The notes under the pieces were generated by a model that worked only from the letters and a program-made list of their open reading frames with translations, made no database searches and was not told the DNA's origin. A DNA stretch of 64,000 bases from DATJLY01 sp035604615. Its GTDB lineage: Bacteria; Pseudomonadota; Alphaproteobacteria; ATCC43930; CGMCC-115725. The stretch spans positions 1 through 64,000 of the forward strand of contig DATNID010000044.1 in assembly GCA_035604615.1 (NCBI GenBank), read 5' to 3'. The position numbers and the translations under genes are program-made. Shown here piece by piece: positions 51,694 through 60,536 of the stretch (position 1 is its first letter; every line of letters begins with the position of its first letter).

Positions 51694-53807
51694 CGTCCGG
51701 CCTCGCGCCCTTCCTCGCGCCCAAATCCATCGCCGTGATCGGCGCTTCGGAGGGCGTCGAGAAGATCGGCGGGCGCCTGATGAACAATCTGCTGCGCCAC
51801 AAATATGCCGGGCTTCTTTATCCGATCAACCTCAACCGCAGCGAGGTGTGGGGCGTCAAGGCCTATCGCGACCTCGCATCGGTGCCGGAGCAAGTGGACC
51901 TCGCGCTGATCGCCATTCCCGCCGCCGGCGTGATCGAAGCGATCGAGGATTGCGCCAAGGCCGGCATCACCCGCGTCGTGATCGCAAGCTCGGGCTTCGC
52001 CGACGCCGGCGCGGAAGGCGCTGCCTTGCAGCGCCGCGTCGTCGAGATCGCGCGCCGATCCGGCATCCGCATCGCCGGGCCCAACACGCAAGGCTTCTAC
52101 AACGTGCCGGCCGGCATCGCCGCGACCTTCAGCCCCGCCGTCAATGTCGATCCCGGCCCCACGGGCAAGCGCCCGCGCATCGGCGTCGTGTCGCAGAGCG
52201 GCGGGCTCGGCTTCTCGCTCTACAATCGCGGCCGCGGCGACGGGCTCGATTTCAGCTCGATCGTCAGCATCGGCAACCAGTGCGACCTCGAGCTCGCCGA
52301 TTATGCCGATCTGCTGATCGACGACCCCGACACGCGCGTCGTCATGCTGTTCATCGAGGCGATCAAGACGCCCCAAAAATTCATCGCCCTCGCCAAGAAG
52401 GCGGCCGAACGCGAGAAGCCGCTCATCGTCGCCAAGGTCGGGCGCTTCAAGGCGGCGAGCCGCGCGGTCTCCTCCCACACCGGCAGCCTCGCCGGCGTGG
52501 ACAGCGCCTACGACGCGGTGTTCGAGCGCTGGGGCGTGATCCGCGCCGAGAACATCGAGGAGATGCTGGAGATCGCCGCGCTCTTCACCCGCCACCGCGT
52601 GCCGCGCGGCAACCGCGTCGCGATCGTGTCCGCGACCGGCGGCACCGCCGCCTGGCTCACCGACATCTGCGAGGCGCACGGGCTGGAGCTGCCGGAGATC
52701 GACGCGGGCCGCCGCCAGCGCCTGATGGAATTCATCCCGCCCTACGGCTCGCCGCTCAATCCGGTCGACATCACGGCGCAGGGCTTGCGCGGCTATGCCC
52801 CGGCGCTCGAGATCGTCGAGGATTCGCCCACGCACGATGCGATCCTCGTCTGCATCACGCTGGCGCAGGAGGCCCGCATCGCGCGCGAGGGCGAGGACAT
52901 CGCCAAGCTCGTCCGCGCGTCGGAGAAGCCCATCCTCGTCTATACTTACGCCACGGCATCTGAGAAATCGAAGGCGATGATGGCGGCGTGGGACCTGCAT
53001 TTCTTCTCGCGCATGACCGGATGCGCCCGCGCGCTTCAGGCGGGCCTTGTCTATCACCGCTTCCAGGACCGCTTCCGGTCCGAGACGCCGGCCGACGAGG
53101 CGCCGTCGCCGGTCGCGGGCGAGGCGCGGCGCTTCCTCGCCGCGCGCGGCCCGACCTTGTGCGAATACGAGGCGGCCGAGCTTCTGGCGCTCTATGGCAT
53201 CGATACGACGGGCAGCATTGCCGCAAACGAGGAGGACGCCCAAAAAGCGGCGGCCGCGCTCGGCTGGCCGGTCGCGCTCAAGGTGCAATCGCCGCAAATC
53301 CCGCACAAGACCGAGGCCAAGGCTGTCGCGCTCAACGTCGCCGACACGGACGCGCTGCGCGAGGCGTGGCGTGCGGCGCTGGCGAACGCGCGCGCATTCG
53401 CGCCCGATGCCGAGATTCGCGGCGTGCTGGTGCAGCCCATGGCGCGGCCCGGGATCGAGCTCATCGCCGGCGTCGCGAGCGACGCGGATTTCGGCCCCAT
53501 CGTGATGTGCGGCCTGGGCGGGGTCGAGGCCGAACTCTTCGGCGACGTCGCCTTCGCGCCGGCACCGCTCACCGAGGCACAAGCCGACGCCATGATCGAC
53601 AAGCTCAAGGCGGCGGCGCTGCTCGCGGGCTGGCGCGGCGCCGCGCCCGCCGACCGGCGCGAATTTGCGGCGCTGCTCGTCAAATTATCGCGTCTCGCCT
53701 GGGACGCGCGCGATGCGATCGCCGAAATCGACCTCAACCCGGTGATCGTTCATGGACACGGGCTCACAGTGGTCGATGCCCTCATCGTGCAGAAGGGAAA
53801 CCCATGA
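51690..53807 (+). CDS. ADP/NDP-forming acyl-CoA synthetase (acetate-CoA ligase family)
   Basis: A 705-aa fused synthetase that activates a carboxylic acid with CoA and ATP (AcdA/AcdB-type). Domains: CoA-binding (PKSIAVIGASEGVEKIGGRL, residues ~10-130), ligase-CoA domain with the phosphohistidine region SSHTGSLAGVDSAYDAV, and an ATP-grasp domain at the C-terminus (about 480-705) with ALKVQSPQIPHKTEAKAV and the ending AIAEIDLNPVIVH. GTG 51690 overlaps the preceding TGA; an alternative start would extend into the dehydrogenase frame. It would feed acyl-CoA to the dehydrogenases and the hydratase of the same operon. Substrate unknown. Confidence 0.9.
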   Translation: MTSGLAPFLAPKSIAVIGASEGVEKIGGRLMNNLLRHKYAGLLYPINLNRSEVWGVKAYRDLASVPEQVDLALIAIPAAGVIEAIEDCAKAGITRVVIASSGFADAGAEGAALQRRVVEIARRSGIRIAGPNTQGFYNVPAGIAATFSPAVNVDPGPTGKRPRIGVVSQSGGLGFSLYNRGRGDGLDFSSIVSIGNQCDLELADYADLLIDDPDTRVVMLFIEAIKTPQKFIALAKKAAEREKPLIVAKVGRFKAASRAVSSHTGSLAGVDSAYDAVFERWGVIRAENIEEMLEIAALFTRHRVPRGNRVAIVSATGGTAAWLTDICEAHGLELPEIDAGRRQRLMEFIPPYGSPLNPVDITAQGLRGYAPALEIVEDSPTHDAILVCITLAQEARIAREGEDIAKLVRASEKPILVYTYATASEKSKAMMAAWDLHFFSRMTGCARALQAGLVYHRFQDRFRSETPADEAPSPVAGEARRFLAARGPTLCEYEAAELLALYGIDTTGSIAANEEDAQKAAAALGWPVALKVQSPQIPHKTEAKAVALNVADTDALREAWRAALANARAFAPDAEIRGVLVQPMARPGIELIAGVASDADFGPIVMCGLGGVEAELFGDVAFAPAPLTEAQADAMIDKLKAAALLAGWRGAAPADRREFAALLVKLSRLAWDARDAIAEIDLNPVIVHGHGLTVVDALIVQKGNP

Positions 53808-54601
53808 GCAGCGACGAACTCGTCTTCACGATCGACGGCGCGATCGCGACCATCCGCCTCAACCGGCCGGAACGGTTGAACGCGTTCACGCCGGCGATGC
53901 TCGATCAATGGGCCGAGGCGATCGAAACCTGCAAGCGCGACGACAAGGTCCATGCGGTCGTGCTCACCGGAACGGGCCGCGGCTTCTGCAGCGGCGGCGA
54001 CGTGCGCGCCATGGGCGAGCGGCACCAGCAGGGCGAGACCGCGTTCCAGCGCAAGACCGCCGTCCACGAGCGCATCCACCGCATCCCTCGCCTGCTCGAG
54101 GATTTCGATAAGCCTTACATCGTCGCGATCAACGGCGTCGCGACCGGCGCCGGGCTCGACATGGCGCTGATGGGCGACATCCGCTTCGCTGCTCAGAGCG
54201 CGCGCATGGCGGAAACCTATATCCGGGTCGGATTGATCGCCGGCGACGGCGGCACCTGGTTCCTGCCGCGCATCGTCGGATTGCCGAAGGCGCTCGAGCT
54301 GCTGTGGACCGGCGATTTCGTCGACGCCGCCGAGGCCGAGCGCATCGGCCTCGTCAACAAATCCGTGCCCGACGACAAGCTCATGGACCACACCTACGCG
54401 TTCGCGCGCCGGCTCGCGGGACAGCCGGCGCTGACCTTGCGCATGATGAAGCGAGCGGTCTATCAGGGGTTGCGCATGGATTTGCGCGCCGCGCTCGACA
54501 TGGTGTCGTCGCATTTGGGCGTCATCAGCACGACCGGCGACCACCGCGAGGCGGTCGCCGCCTTCAACGAGAAGCGGCCGCCGAACTTCAGCGATTCGTG
54601 A
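53804..54601 (+). CDS. Enoyl-CoA hydratase/isomerase family protein
   Basis: A 265-aa crotonase-fold enzyme. Oxyanion-hole segments: GTGRGFCSGGDVRAM (63-77) and INGVATGAGLDMALMGDIRFA, with the hexamer-contact TRMAE-like segment (RMAETYIRVGLIAGDGG). It hydrates or isomerises enoyl-CoA made by the paired dehydrogenases. The start overlaps the synthetase stop (ATGA), the last of four coupled genes. Several crotonase reactions are possible; the exact one is not set by sequence. Confidence 0.9.
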   Translation: MSSDELVFTIDGAIATIRLNRPERLNAFTPAMLDQWAEAIETCKRDDKVHAVVLTGTGRGFCSGGDVRAMGERHQQGETAFQRKTAVHERIHRIPRLLEDFDKPYIVAINGVATGAGLDMALMGDIRFAAQSARMAETYIRVGLIAGDGGTWFLPRIVGLPKALELLWTGDFVDAAEAERIGLVNKSVPDDKLMDHTYAFARRLAGQPALTLRMMKRAVYQGLRMDLRAALDMVSSHLGVISTTGDHREAVAAFNEKRPPNFSDS

Positions 54602-54613
54602 CCTGCGTCTCCC

Positions 54614-56851
54614 TCACGGGTTCAAGGCCGCGCGCGCGAGGCGGTAGCCCTCGTCCTCGTTGCGGTCGATGGCCGCGCGCGAGAAATCATAGTCGCGCGA
54701 GGCCGGCTCGCCCGCCTCGCTCACGCGGACGATCTGCGTCACCGACATCGGCGCGGCGTTGCCGACGAGCTGGATGTAGCTCGGCCGCTCCTTCACCTTG
54801 CGCGCCGATTCGTCGTCGAGCCAGCCCATGATCTCGTCGACCAGCTTGCGGAAATCCTCGACCAGCTCGCGCGTCCTCACGTCGTTGCGCGTGCGCTCGG
54901 CGTAAACGATCTCGTCGCGGCGCGCCATCACCTCGAGCAGATTGACCGGCAGCGACTTGCGGCCGGCGAAGAGATCGACCATGAACACGCGTTTTCCCGC
55001 GGGGCCGCAGCGCTCGATCACCATCTCCAAGGGCGAGTTGCTGATGATGGCGCCGTCCCAGAAGCGCTGGCCGTCGACCGTGGTCCAGGGGAAGCCGGGC
55101 GGCAGGCTGCCGCTGGCGAGGATGTGGTCGGGCGTCAGATCGTCGACATAGCTGTCGAAAACGTGGAGCTCGGCGGTCTCGACATTGACCGCGCTGACGA
55201 GGAGGCGCACCGGGCTCGCCTTGAGCTTGGGGAAATCGACATAGCGCGCGATCAGCTCGCGAATGGGCGAGGTGTCGTAGAGGCTGGTCCATCCGGTCAG
55301 CAGGCTCGTCATGTCGAAGCCGAACCAGCGCGGCTTGAAGAAGCGCGGCACGCCCATCGTCAGGATCTGCCACGCGCCGGCGATGCGGTTCACGTCGCGC
55401 TGGAAGAAATCCGGCGTCGCGACCGCGAGCTCGCGCCAAAAGGATTGCAGCGCCGCCGTCGCATTCCGCGGGTTGCTGGCGATGATGGCGCCGTTGAAGG
55501 CGCCGATCGAGACGCCCGCGACCAATTCGGGATAGATCTGCGCCTCCTCGAGCGCGCGGACGACGCCGCATTCGAACGCGCCGAGCGCGCCGCCGCCCTG
55601 GAGGATGAGAACGGTCTGGGTCGGAATCGCGTCGAGCGCGAAATCCTCCGACGCGAGCTTCTCTTTGAGCGCGCTCACATTGACGCGGTGGCGGATCAAG
55701 CCTTCGGCCGCCCGCGTCTCGCCCGGCGGACGCCCCAGCGAGAACAGCGCGCGCGGCACGTCGTTCTTGAGGTAGAAGAGGCCGAACGAGTGCGAAGCGA
55801 GCGAGCCGCGGCCGATGAACGCGTCGCCCTCGTCCGGCGCGCCGAGCATGCTGAAGCTCAAATCGAACACGTCGCCGAAGAAATACGACACGTCGTCGGT
55901 GAAGAGGTTCTGGCCCAGCATGTTGCGCGCGGCGAGCCGGCCCTGCTTCACGGCATTGTCCCAGTGCTCGATGCGGCGGCGCCGCGCGAACACGCGATCG
56001 TAAAAGTTGGCGACATCCCCGGCCGCGTAGATGTCGGGATCGCCCGCGCGCAGCCGGTCGTCGACCACCACGCCGTCATCGAGCGCGAGCCCGCTCGAGG
56101 CGAGGAACGCGGTCTCGGGCCGGATGCCGATGCCGAGCACCACCATGTCGCACGGCCAGCGCCGGCCCGAGACGCCCACCGCCGCGCGCACCCGATCCGT
56201 GCCCTCGAAGGCGGCGACGCTGTCGCCGAGCACGATCTCGACGCCGGAATCGGCCGCGTAGCGCTCAAAGAATTCCGACAGCATGGGCGCACAGAGCCGG
56301 CGCATGATCGCCGCGCCGAGATCGACGATGGTCACGGCGAGCCCCATGCCGACCAAGGCCGCCGCGACCTCGAGACCGATGAAGCTGCCGCCGACCACGA
56401 GCGCCCGCTTGGCGTTCGCCCGGTCGGCCCGGATCGCGTCGGCGTCTTCGCGGGTGCGCAGGCGATGAATGCCGGGAAGCGCGGCGCCGGGGAGCGCCAA
56501 TTCGTTGGCGCGGCCGCCGGTCGCGATCAGCAGCTTGCGGTAGCCGATCCGCTCGCCGCTTTCGGTGACGACGACATGGTTCGCCGGCTCCACCGCGGCG
56601 GCGCGCGTGCCGCGCCGCAAGTCGATGTGCTTGTCGGAATAGAAGCGCTCGGGATGGATCAGGATGCGGTCGCCCATCTGATCGCGCGTGAGATACTGCT
56701 TGGACAGCGGCGGCTTGTGGTAGGGAAGACCCTCATCGGCGGACAGGATCACGATCGATCCCTCTGCGCCCTCGGCGCGCAGCGTCTCCGCCGCCGTGAC
56801 GCTCGCGAGCCCGCCGCCGAGCAGCAGGAAGTCGATGATGTCGCCCGCCAT
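54614..56851 (-). CDS. Ferredoxin/rubredoxin reductase-like FAD domain fused to a patatin-like phospholipase
   Basis: A 745-aa two-part protein. Residues 1-400 form an FAD/NAD(P) oxidoreductase of the ferredoxin-NAD reductase type: GGGLASVTAAETL (FAD), VVGGSFIGLEVAAAL (152-166, NAD), and DPDIYAAGDVANFYD (271-285). Residues 413-690 form a patatin-like lipase: the oxyanion hole GGGALG (419-424), nucleophile S448 in GVSIG, and the dyad aspartate D599 in WDGA. The frame is unbroken from one to the other, so the fusion is real. Patatins hydrolyse lipids; combining this with a reductase suggests a membrane- or lipid-related redox role. No signal peptide. Confidence 0.88.
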   Translation of the reverse strand: MAGDIIDFLLLGGGLASVTAAETLRAEGAEGSIVILSADEGLPYHKPPLSKQYLTRDQMGDRILIHPERFYSDKHIDLRRGTRAAAVEPANHVVVTESGERIGYRKLLIATGGRANELALPGAALPGIHRLRTREDADAIRADRANAKRALVVGGSFIGLEVAAALVGMGLAVTIVDLGAAIMRRLCAPMLSEFFERYAADSGVEIVLGDSVAAFEGTDRVRAAVGVSGRRWPCDMVVLGIGIRPETAFLASSGLALDDGVVVDDRLRAGDPDIYAAGDVANFYDRVFARRRRIEHWDNAVKQGRLAARNMLGQNLFTDDVSYFFGDVFDLSFSMLGAPDEGDAFIGRGSLASHSFGLFYLKNDVPRALFSLGRPPGETRAAEGLIRHRVNVSALKEKLASEDFALDAIPTQTVLILQGGGALGAFECGVVRALEEAQIYPELVAGVSIGAFNGAIIASNPRNATAALQSFWRELAVATPDFFQRDVNRIAGAWQILTMGVPRFFKPRWFGFDMTSLLTGWTSLYDTSPIRELIARYVDFPKLKASPVRLLVSAVNVETAELHVFDSYVDDLTPDHILASGSLPPGFPWTTVDGQRFWDGAIISNSPLEMVIERCGPAGKRVFMVDLFAGRKSLPVNLLEVMARRDEIVYAERTRNDVRTRELVEDFRKLVDEIMGWLDDESARKVKERPSYIQLVGNAAPMSVTQIVRVSEAGEPASRDYDFSRAAIDRNEDEGYRLARAALNP

Positions 56852-56866
56852 CGCGGCCGCGCTCCT

Positions 56867-57751
56867 TCAGGGCTTGGCGAGCTGCCCCGCAAAATGGCGG
56901 CAGATCTCGCTGCCGGTCGCGCGCCACACGCCCTGGTGGCCGCAGATATAGGCGAGCGCCGCGTCGAGCGCGCCGATGCGGTGCGGCACGCCGGTGATGT
57001 AGGGATGGAGCGCGATCGCCATGACGCGGCCGCTCGCAGCGCCCTCGCGATAGAGCGTGTCGAACTGGCGGCAGATCATGTCCTGGAACTCGGGCGCGGT
57101 CAGGTTCATGCGCTCGAACGCGGGCTTGTCGTTGATATCGTGGCTGTAGGGCAGCGACACGATGCGGCGCCCGCCATCGAGCGTCATGACATAGGGCTGG
57201 TCGTCGTTGACCCAGTCGCACACATACTCGATCCCGTTCTCGGCCAGGAGATCGAGCGTGTTCCAGGTCTCCTGCAGGCCCGAGCCGAGCCAGCCCAGGG
57301 GCCTGGCGCCGGTGGCGCGCGCGATCTCGGCGCAGGCGTCGCGGATGATGCGCGGCTCCTCCTCGGGCGGCACCTCGTTGAGGCGGCGCGTGTTGGTCTC
57401 GTTGTGGCCCATCCATTCCCAGCGCAGCTTCTGCCCGGAAGCGATGATCTCGGGATGGCGGGCGCAGAGATTGCTGTTGAGCGCCACCGTGCCGCGCACG
57501 CCATAGCGGTCCATCGTCTCCATCAGGCGGAACACGCCGACGCGGTTGCCATAGTCGCGCACCGACCAGGACGGCACGTCGGGGAGCTTGCCGCCGGTGC
57601 CGCCGGCCGCGGGCGGCACAAGCTCGTCGAGCGCGAAGAACTCGATGTTGGGGATGACCCACAGCGCCAGCCGCGCGCCGTTCGGCCAGTCGAGGCGCGG
57701 GCGGCTGAGGATCGGCGAATAGGGAAACGGACCATAGGCGCCCGGCTTCAT
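56867..57751 (-). CDS. Polysaccharide deacetylase-family protein (PuuE-like), second copy
   Basis: A 294-aa protein clearly homologous to the one at 32349-33212: SVRDYGNRVGVFRLMETMDR, GTVALNSNLCARHPEIIAS, RWEWMGHNETNT and GWLGSGLQETWNTLDLLAE. It has the same PuuE-like changes at the canonical metal sites (WVIPNIEFF in place of TFDDG). It lies 15 bases upstream of the reductase/patatin fusion gene and probably shares its transcript. Two divergent paralogues each next to an oxidoreductase set suggest these hydrolases act on amide-type intermediates rather than on cell-wall sugar. Confidence 0.82.
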   Translation of the reverse strand: MKPGAYGPFPYSPILSRPRLDWPNGARLALWVIPNIEFFALDELVPPAAGGTGGKLPDVPSWSVRDYGNRVGVFRLMETMDRYGVRGTVALNSNLCARHPEIIASGQKLRWEWMGHNETNTRRLNEVPPEEEPRIIRDACAEIARATGARPLGWLGSGLQETWNTLDLLAENGIEYVCDWVNDDQPYVMTLDGGRRIVSLPYSHDINDKPAFERMNLTAPEFQDMICRQFDTLYREGAASGRVMAIALHPYITGVPHRIGALDAALAYICGHQGVWRATGSEICRHFAGQLAKP

Positions 57752-57840
57752 CGCGCACCGCCTTTCACATTGCGAGCGCTCGATTGTGGCCGGTGGCGCG
57801 CCGCGAAGGCAAGGCCGGGGCAGCTTCCATCGTCCCGAGA

Positions 57841-57937
57841 TTTAGCGCAGAGGACGCAGAGGACGCGCAGTGGTCGCGGAAAAGCAAAAATTATTCCCTG
57901 CGCCCTCCGCGCATCCCCCGCGTCCTCAGCGCTAGAA
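57841..57937. repeat. Imperfect palindrome (family 2, copy B)
   Basis: Left arm begins TTAGCGCAGAGGACGCAGAG at 57842 and the right arm lies at about 57906-57934; they pair with few mismatches. It matches the element at 29119-29210 in sequence and arm layout and lies between two same-strand genes, in the gap following the cytochrome gene. Confidence 0.75.
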
Positions 57938-57953
57938 TCTTGACGCGTTCCCC

Positions 57954-58475
57954 CTATTTCGCGCCGAACTGGGCGTCGAGATAGGAGGTGATGGTCTTCG
58001 CCTCGTCGCCGGAAACGGGCGCGCCGAAATACACCATCTTCGCCATGATCGCGTCCCATTGCGCGGGGCTGCGCTTGGTCTCGGCGATGCGGTCGAGCCC
58101 ATGGCAGACGGCGCAGTGCGAGGCGACCACGTCCTTGCCCGGGCCGTCCGGCAGCGTCACCTGCGTCACCGGCGGCGGCACGTTGACGCCGGGGCCGAAA
58201 TTGGTCGCGAGATAAGTCACGACCTGGTCCATCTCGGCCGGCTGCACCTGCGCGCCGCGCAGGACCATGTCATAGACCTGGTTGCGCCACGCGTCGGCGC
58301 CCTCGCGCAACTGGGTGAAGGCGTTGGGGCCGTGGCACTGGGTGCAGGCGACCGCGACGATGTCGTGGCCCTCGCCCGGCGGCAGCGGATTGGGACCGGG
58401 CTGCTGCGCGTGGAGCGGCGCGGCCTGGGCGAAGATCGCCCAGGCCAAGGCGCCTGCGAAGAGAATGCGCCCCAT
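57954..58475 (-). CDS. Diheme c-type cytochrome
   Basis: A 173-aa periplasmic cytochrome. The signal peptide runs to about HAQ (23). Two heme-binding motifs are visible: C44-T-Q-C47-H48 and C121-A-V-C124-H125. Each lies in a class I-like cytochrome domain; methionine ligands are not assigned by eye. It follows the thiamine-diphosphate enzyme by 2 bases on the same strand, so the two are made together. It probably accepts electrons from the exported thiamine-diphosphate enzyme and passes them to the respiratory chain. Confidence 0.88.
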   Translation of the reverse strand: MGRILFAGALAWAIFAQAAPLHAQQPGPNPLPPGEGHDIVAVACTQCHGPNAFTQLREGADAWRNQVYDMVLRGAQVQPAEMDQVVTYLATNFGPGVNVPPPVTQVTLPDGPGKDVVASHCAVCHGLDRIAETKRSPAQWDAIMAKMVYFGAPVSGDEAKTITSYLDAQFGAK

Positions 58476-58477
58476 CG

Positions 58478-60373
58478 TCAGACCTTTCTCGTCCGATTCT
58501 CCGCGATGGAGTAGGGCGGATGCCAGGCCGAGGCCGCGCCGACGCCTTCGCGCTCGACCTCGATGTCGAGGAGATAGGGCCGCCCCTCGACGTTGGCGCG
58601 CTTGGCGCGGGCGAGAGACTCCTTGAGCTTGCCCGGCTCCTTCACGGTCTCGCCCTCGACGCCGAAGGCCGATGCCGCCTTGGCGAAGTCGACATCGGGG
58701 CTGCCGTTGTAGCAGGTCATGTCGCGGCCTTCCTTGAACTGCGCCCCGCCGCCGAAGGTCCAGATGCGGTTGCGCTCGTTGTTGTAGCTCTTGTTGTTGA
58801 AGACGATGACCGTGACCGGCGCGCTGTAGCGGGCCATGCTCCACAGCGGCTGCGGGCCGCCGAACAGCATCGAGCCGTCGCCCAGGATGCTGACCACCGG
58901 CTGATCCGGCCGCGCCAGCTTGGCGCCGAACGCCGCCGACGCGCCCCAGCCCAGGATGTTGGGCCCGGTGCTGACATAGGTCTTGTCGGCGCCGCCGAAC
59001 GACATCATCGGGTCCATCGACTTGCCGGAATCGCAGTCGGTGACGTAGATCGTGTCCTTGTCGAGCCCGGCCTCGAGCTCGGCCGCGAGCCGCCCCATGC
59101 GGATGGTCGATTCGTTGGACATGCTCTTGCCGATGGTTTGGCGCAGCTCCTCCGCATGCTTGGTGTAGTCGCGCACGCGGCCGCCGCGTTCGTCGGCGAT
59201 CTCCTTGAGGCGGCTGGCGGTCGCCATGCTCTTGATCGCCGCGATCAGGTCTGCGGTGCCGAGCCTGACATCGGCGACCATGGCGAGATCGACCGGCGCG
59301 ACGCGCGCGAGGCTGGTCGCATCCTGCCGCATCGAGATCAGCTTGGCGCCCTTCTGCTCCAGCTCGGCATAGCGGCTGCCGATGTTGATGTGGACGTCGA
59401 CCTGCCCCGGGAAGCGCATGTTGCGCAGCATCGGCCCGAGGAAGAGCGGGTTGCGGGTCGGGAACGGCTTGGACCAGGTGCCGAACGTCTCCTGGCCGGC
59501 GACCGGAAGACCGAGCAGCTCGGCCAGCTCCACGACCTCCTTCTCGCCCCGGCATAGGGTGATCTCGTCGCCGACCGTGAGGATCGGGTTCTTGGCCTCG
59601 AGCAGCATCTTCGCCGCGGCTTCGATGTCGTCCTTGTCGGGCCGGACCTTCATCGAGACGTCGAACAGCGATTGGTCCATGATGGTGGCGGTCGCCTGGG
59701 TGCGCAGCTCGTCGTCCGGGATGGCGAGGAAGACCGGGCCGGCCGGCGGCGTGGTGGCGAATTTGAGCGCGCGGCGCGTGGTCTCGGGAATGCCGCGCGC
59801 GGTCTGCGCCATCCAGCGCCACTTGGTGATGGCCTGCATCGAGTATTCTTGAAAGTCATAGTCCTGGACGGACTCGCGGCCCAGTTGCTCCTGCCCGAAC
59901 GCGGCCACCGTGACCAGCATGGGGATGCGGTCCTTGAAGGTGTTGACCATCTGCGTCATCGCGTTGGTCAGACCGACATTGGCGACGATGACGATCCCCG
60001 GCTTGCCCGAGAGGCGCGCATAGCCGTCGGCCATGCCCGCCACCACGCCTTCCTGGATGCCCTTGATCAAGGTGATGCCGGGCTCGTCGACCAGCGCGTC
60101 GAAGATCGGCGAGTCGCCGGTCGAGGGATTGAAGAAGATGTACTGGACGCCGGCGGCCTTGAGCTGCTGCACATAGAGCGCGCCGCCCGTCCCGGTCATT
60201 TCGCGCACCGCGCCGCCCGGCGCGGCCGCGGCCTTGGCCGGCGACGCGAACGGCGCCAGCGACTGCGCCATGGCCTTGGCGGCCACCGTGCTGATGCCGA
60301 GGGCGCTGAGGCCGGACATGAGCTTGCGGCGCGAGATTCCGTGGTCGAGATACTGCTTGATCAGATCCTTCAT
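58478..60373 (-). CDS. Tat-exported thiamine-diphosphate enzyme (acetolactate-synthase/oxidase fold)
   Basis: A 631-aa three-domain TPP enzyme with an added N-terminal signal. Residues 14-20 read SRRKLMS, followed by a hydrophobic segment and cleavage near AMAQ: a twin-arginine signal. The PYR domain has the activating glutamate E108 in GIQEGVVAGMADGYAR. The middle domain (about 240-380) lacks the FAD-binding motifs of pyruvate oxidase and acetolactate synthase. The PP domain has the ThDP motif GDGSMLFGGPQPLW starting at 498 and ending NN at 526-527. The Tat route implies export folded, with cofactor. Together with the diheme cytochrome it looks like a periplasmic decarboxylating dehydrogenase. 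Substrate (a 2-oxo acid?) unknown. Confidence 0.88.
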   Translation of the reverse strand: MKDLIKQYLDHGISRRKLMSGLSALGISTVAAKAMAQSLAPFASPAKAAAAPGGAVREMTGTGGALYVQQLKAAGVQYIFFNPSTGDSPIFDALVDEPGITLIKGIQEGVVAGMADGYARLSGKPGIVIVANVGLTNAMTQMVNTFKDRIPMLVTVAAFGQEQLGRESVQDYDFQEYSMQAITKWRWMAQTARGIPETTRRALKFATTPPAGPVFLAIPDDELRTQATATIMDQSLFDVSMKVRPDKDDIEAAAKMLLEAKNPILTVGDEITLCRGEKEVVELAELLGLPVAGQETFGTWSKPFPTRNPLFLGPMLRNMRFPGQVDVHINIGSRYAELEQKGAKLISMRQDATSLARVAPVDLAMVADVRLGTADLIAAIKSMATASRLKEIADERGGRVRDYTKHAEELRQTIGKSMSNESTIRMGRLAAELEAGLDKDTIYVTDCDSGKSMDPMMSFGGADKTYVSTGPNILGWGASAAFGAKLARPDQPVVSILGDGSMLFGGPQPLWSMARYSAPVTVIVFNNKSYNNERNRIWTFGGGAQFKEGRDMTCYNGSPDVDFAKAASAFGVEGETVKEPGKLKESLARAKRANVEGRPYLLDIEVEREGVGAASAWHPPYSIAENRTRKV

Positions 60374-60536
60374 GGTCGTCCCCTACCCCAACATTTTGGC
60401 CGTCGCCGACCGCTTGGGCAGGAGAGTATCACAGGGGGGCTTCCGCCCCAACCCCATGCCTTGCGCGGCACGGGGCGACGGCCGGCGCTGCTGTAATGAC
60501 CGCCGGTCCGTGCTACGAGGCCCGGCGGGAGGGCGC

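Noticed and set aside
55124..57943. Long plus-strand frame of about 940 codons
   Set aside because: Antisense to the reductase/patatin fusion and the deacetylase, both of which have complete catalytic motifs.
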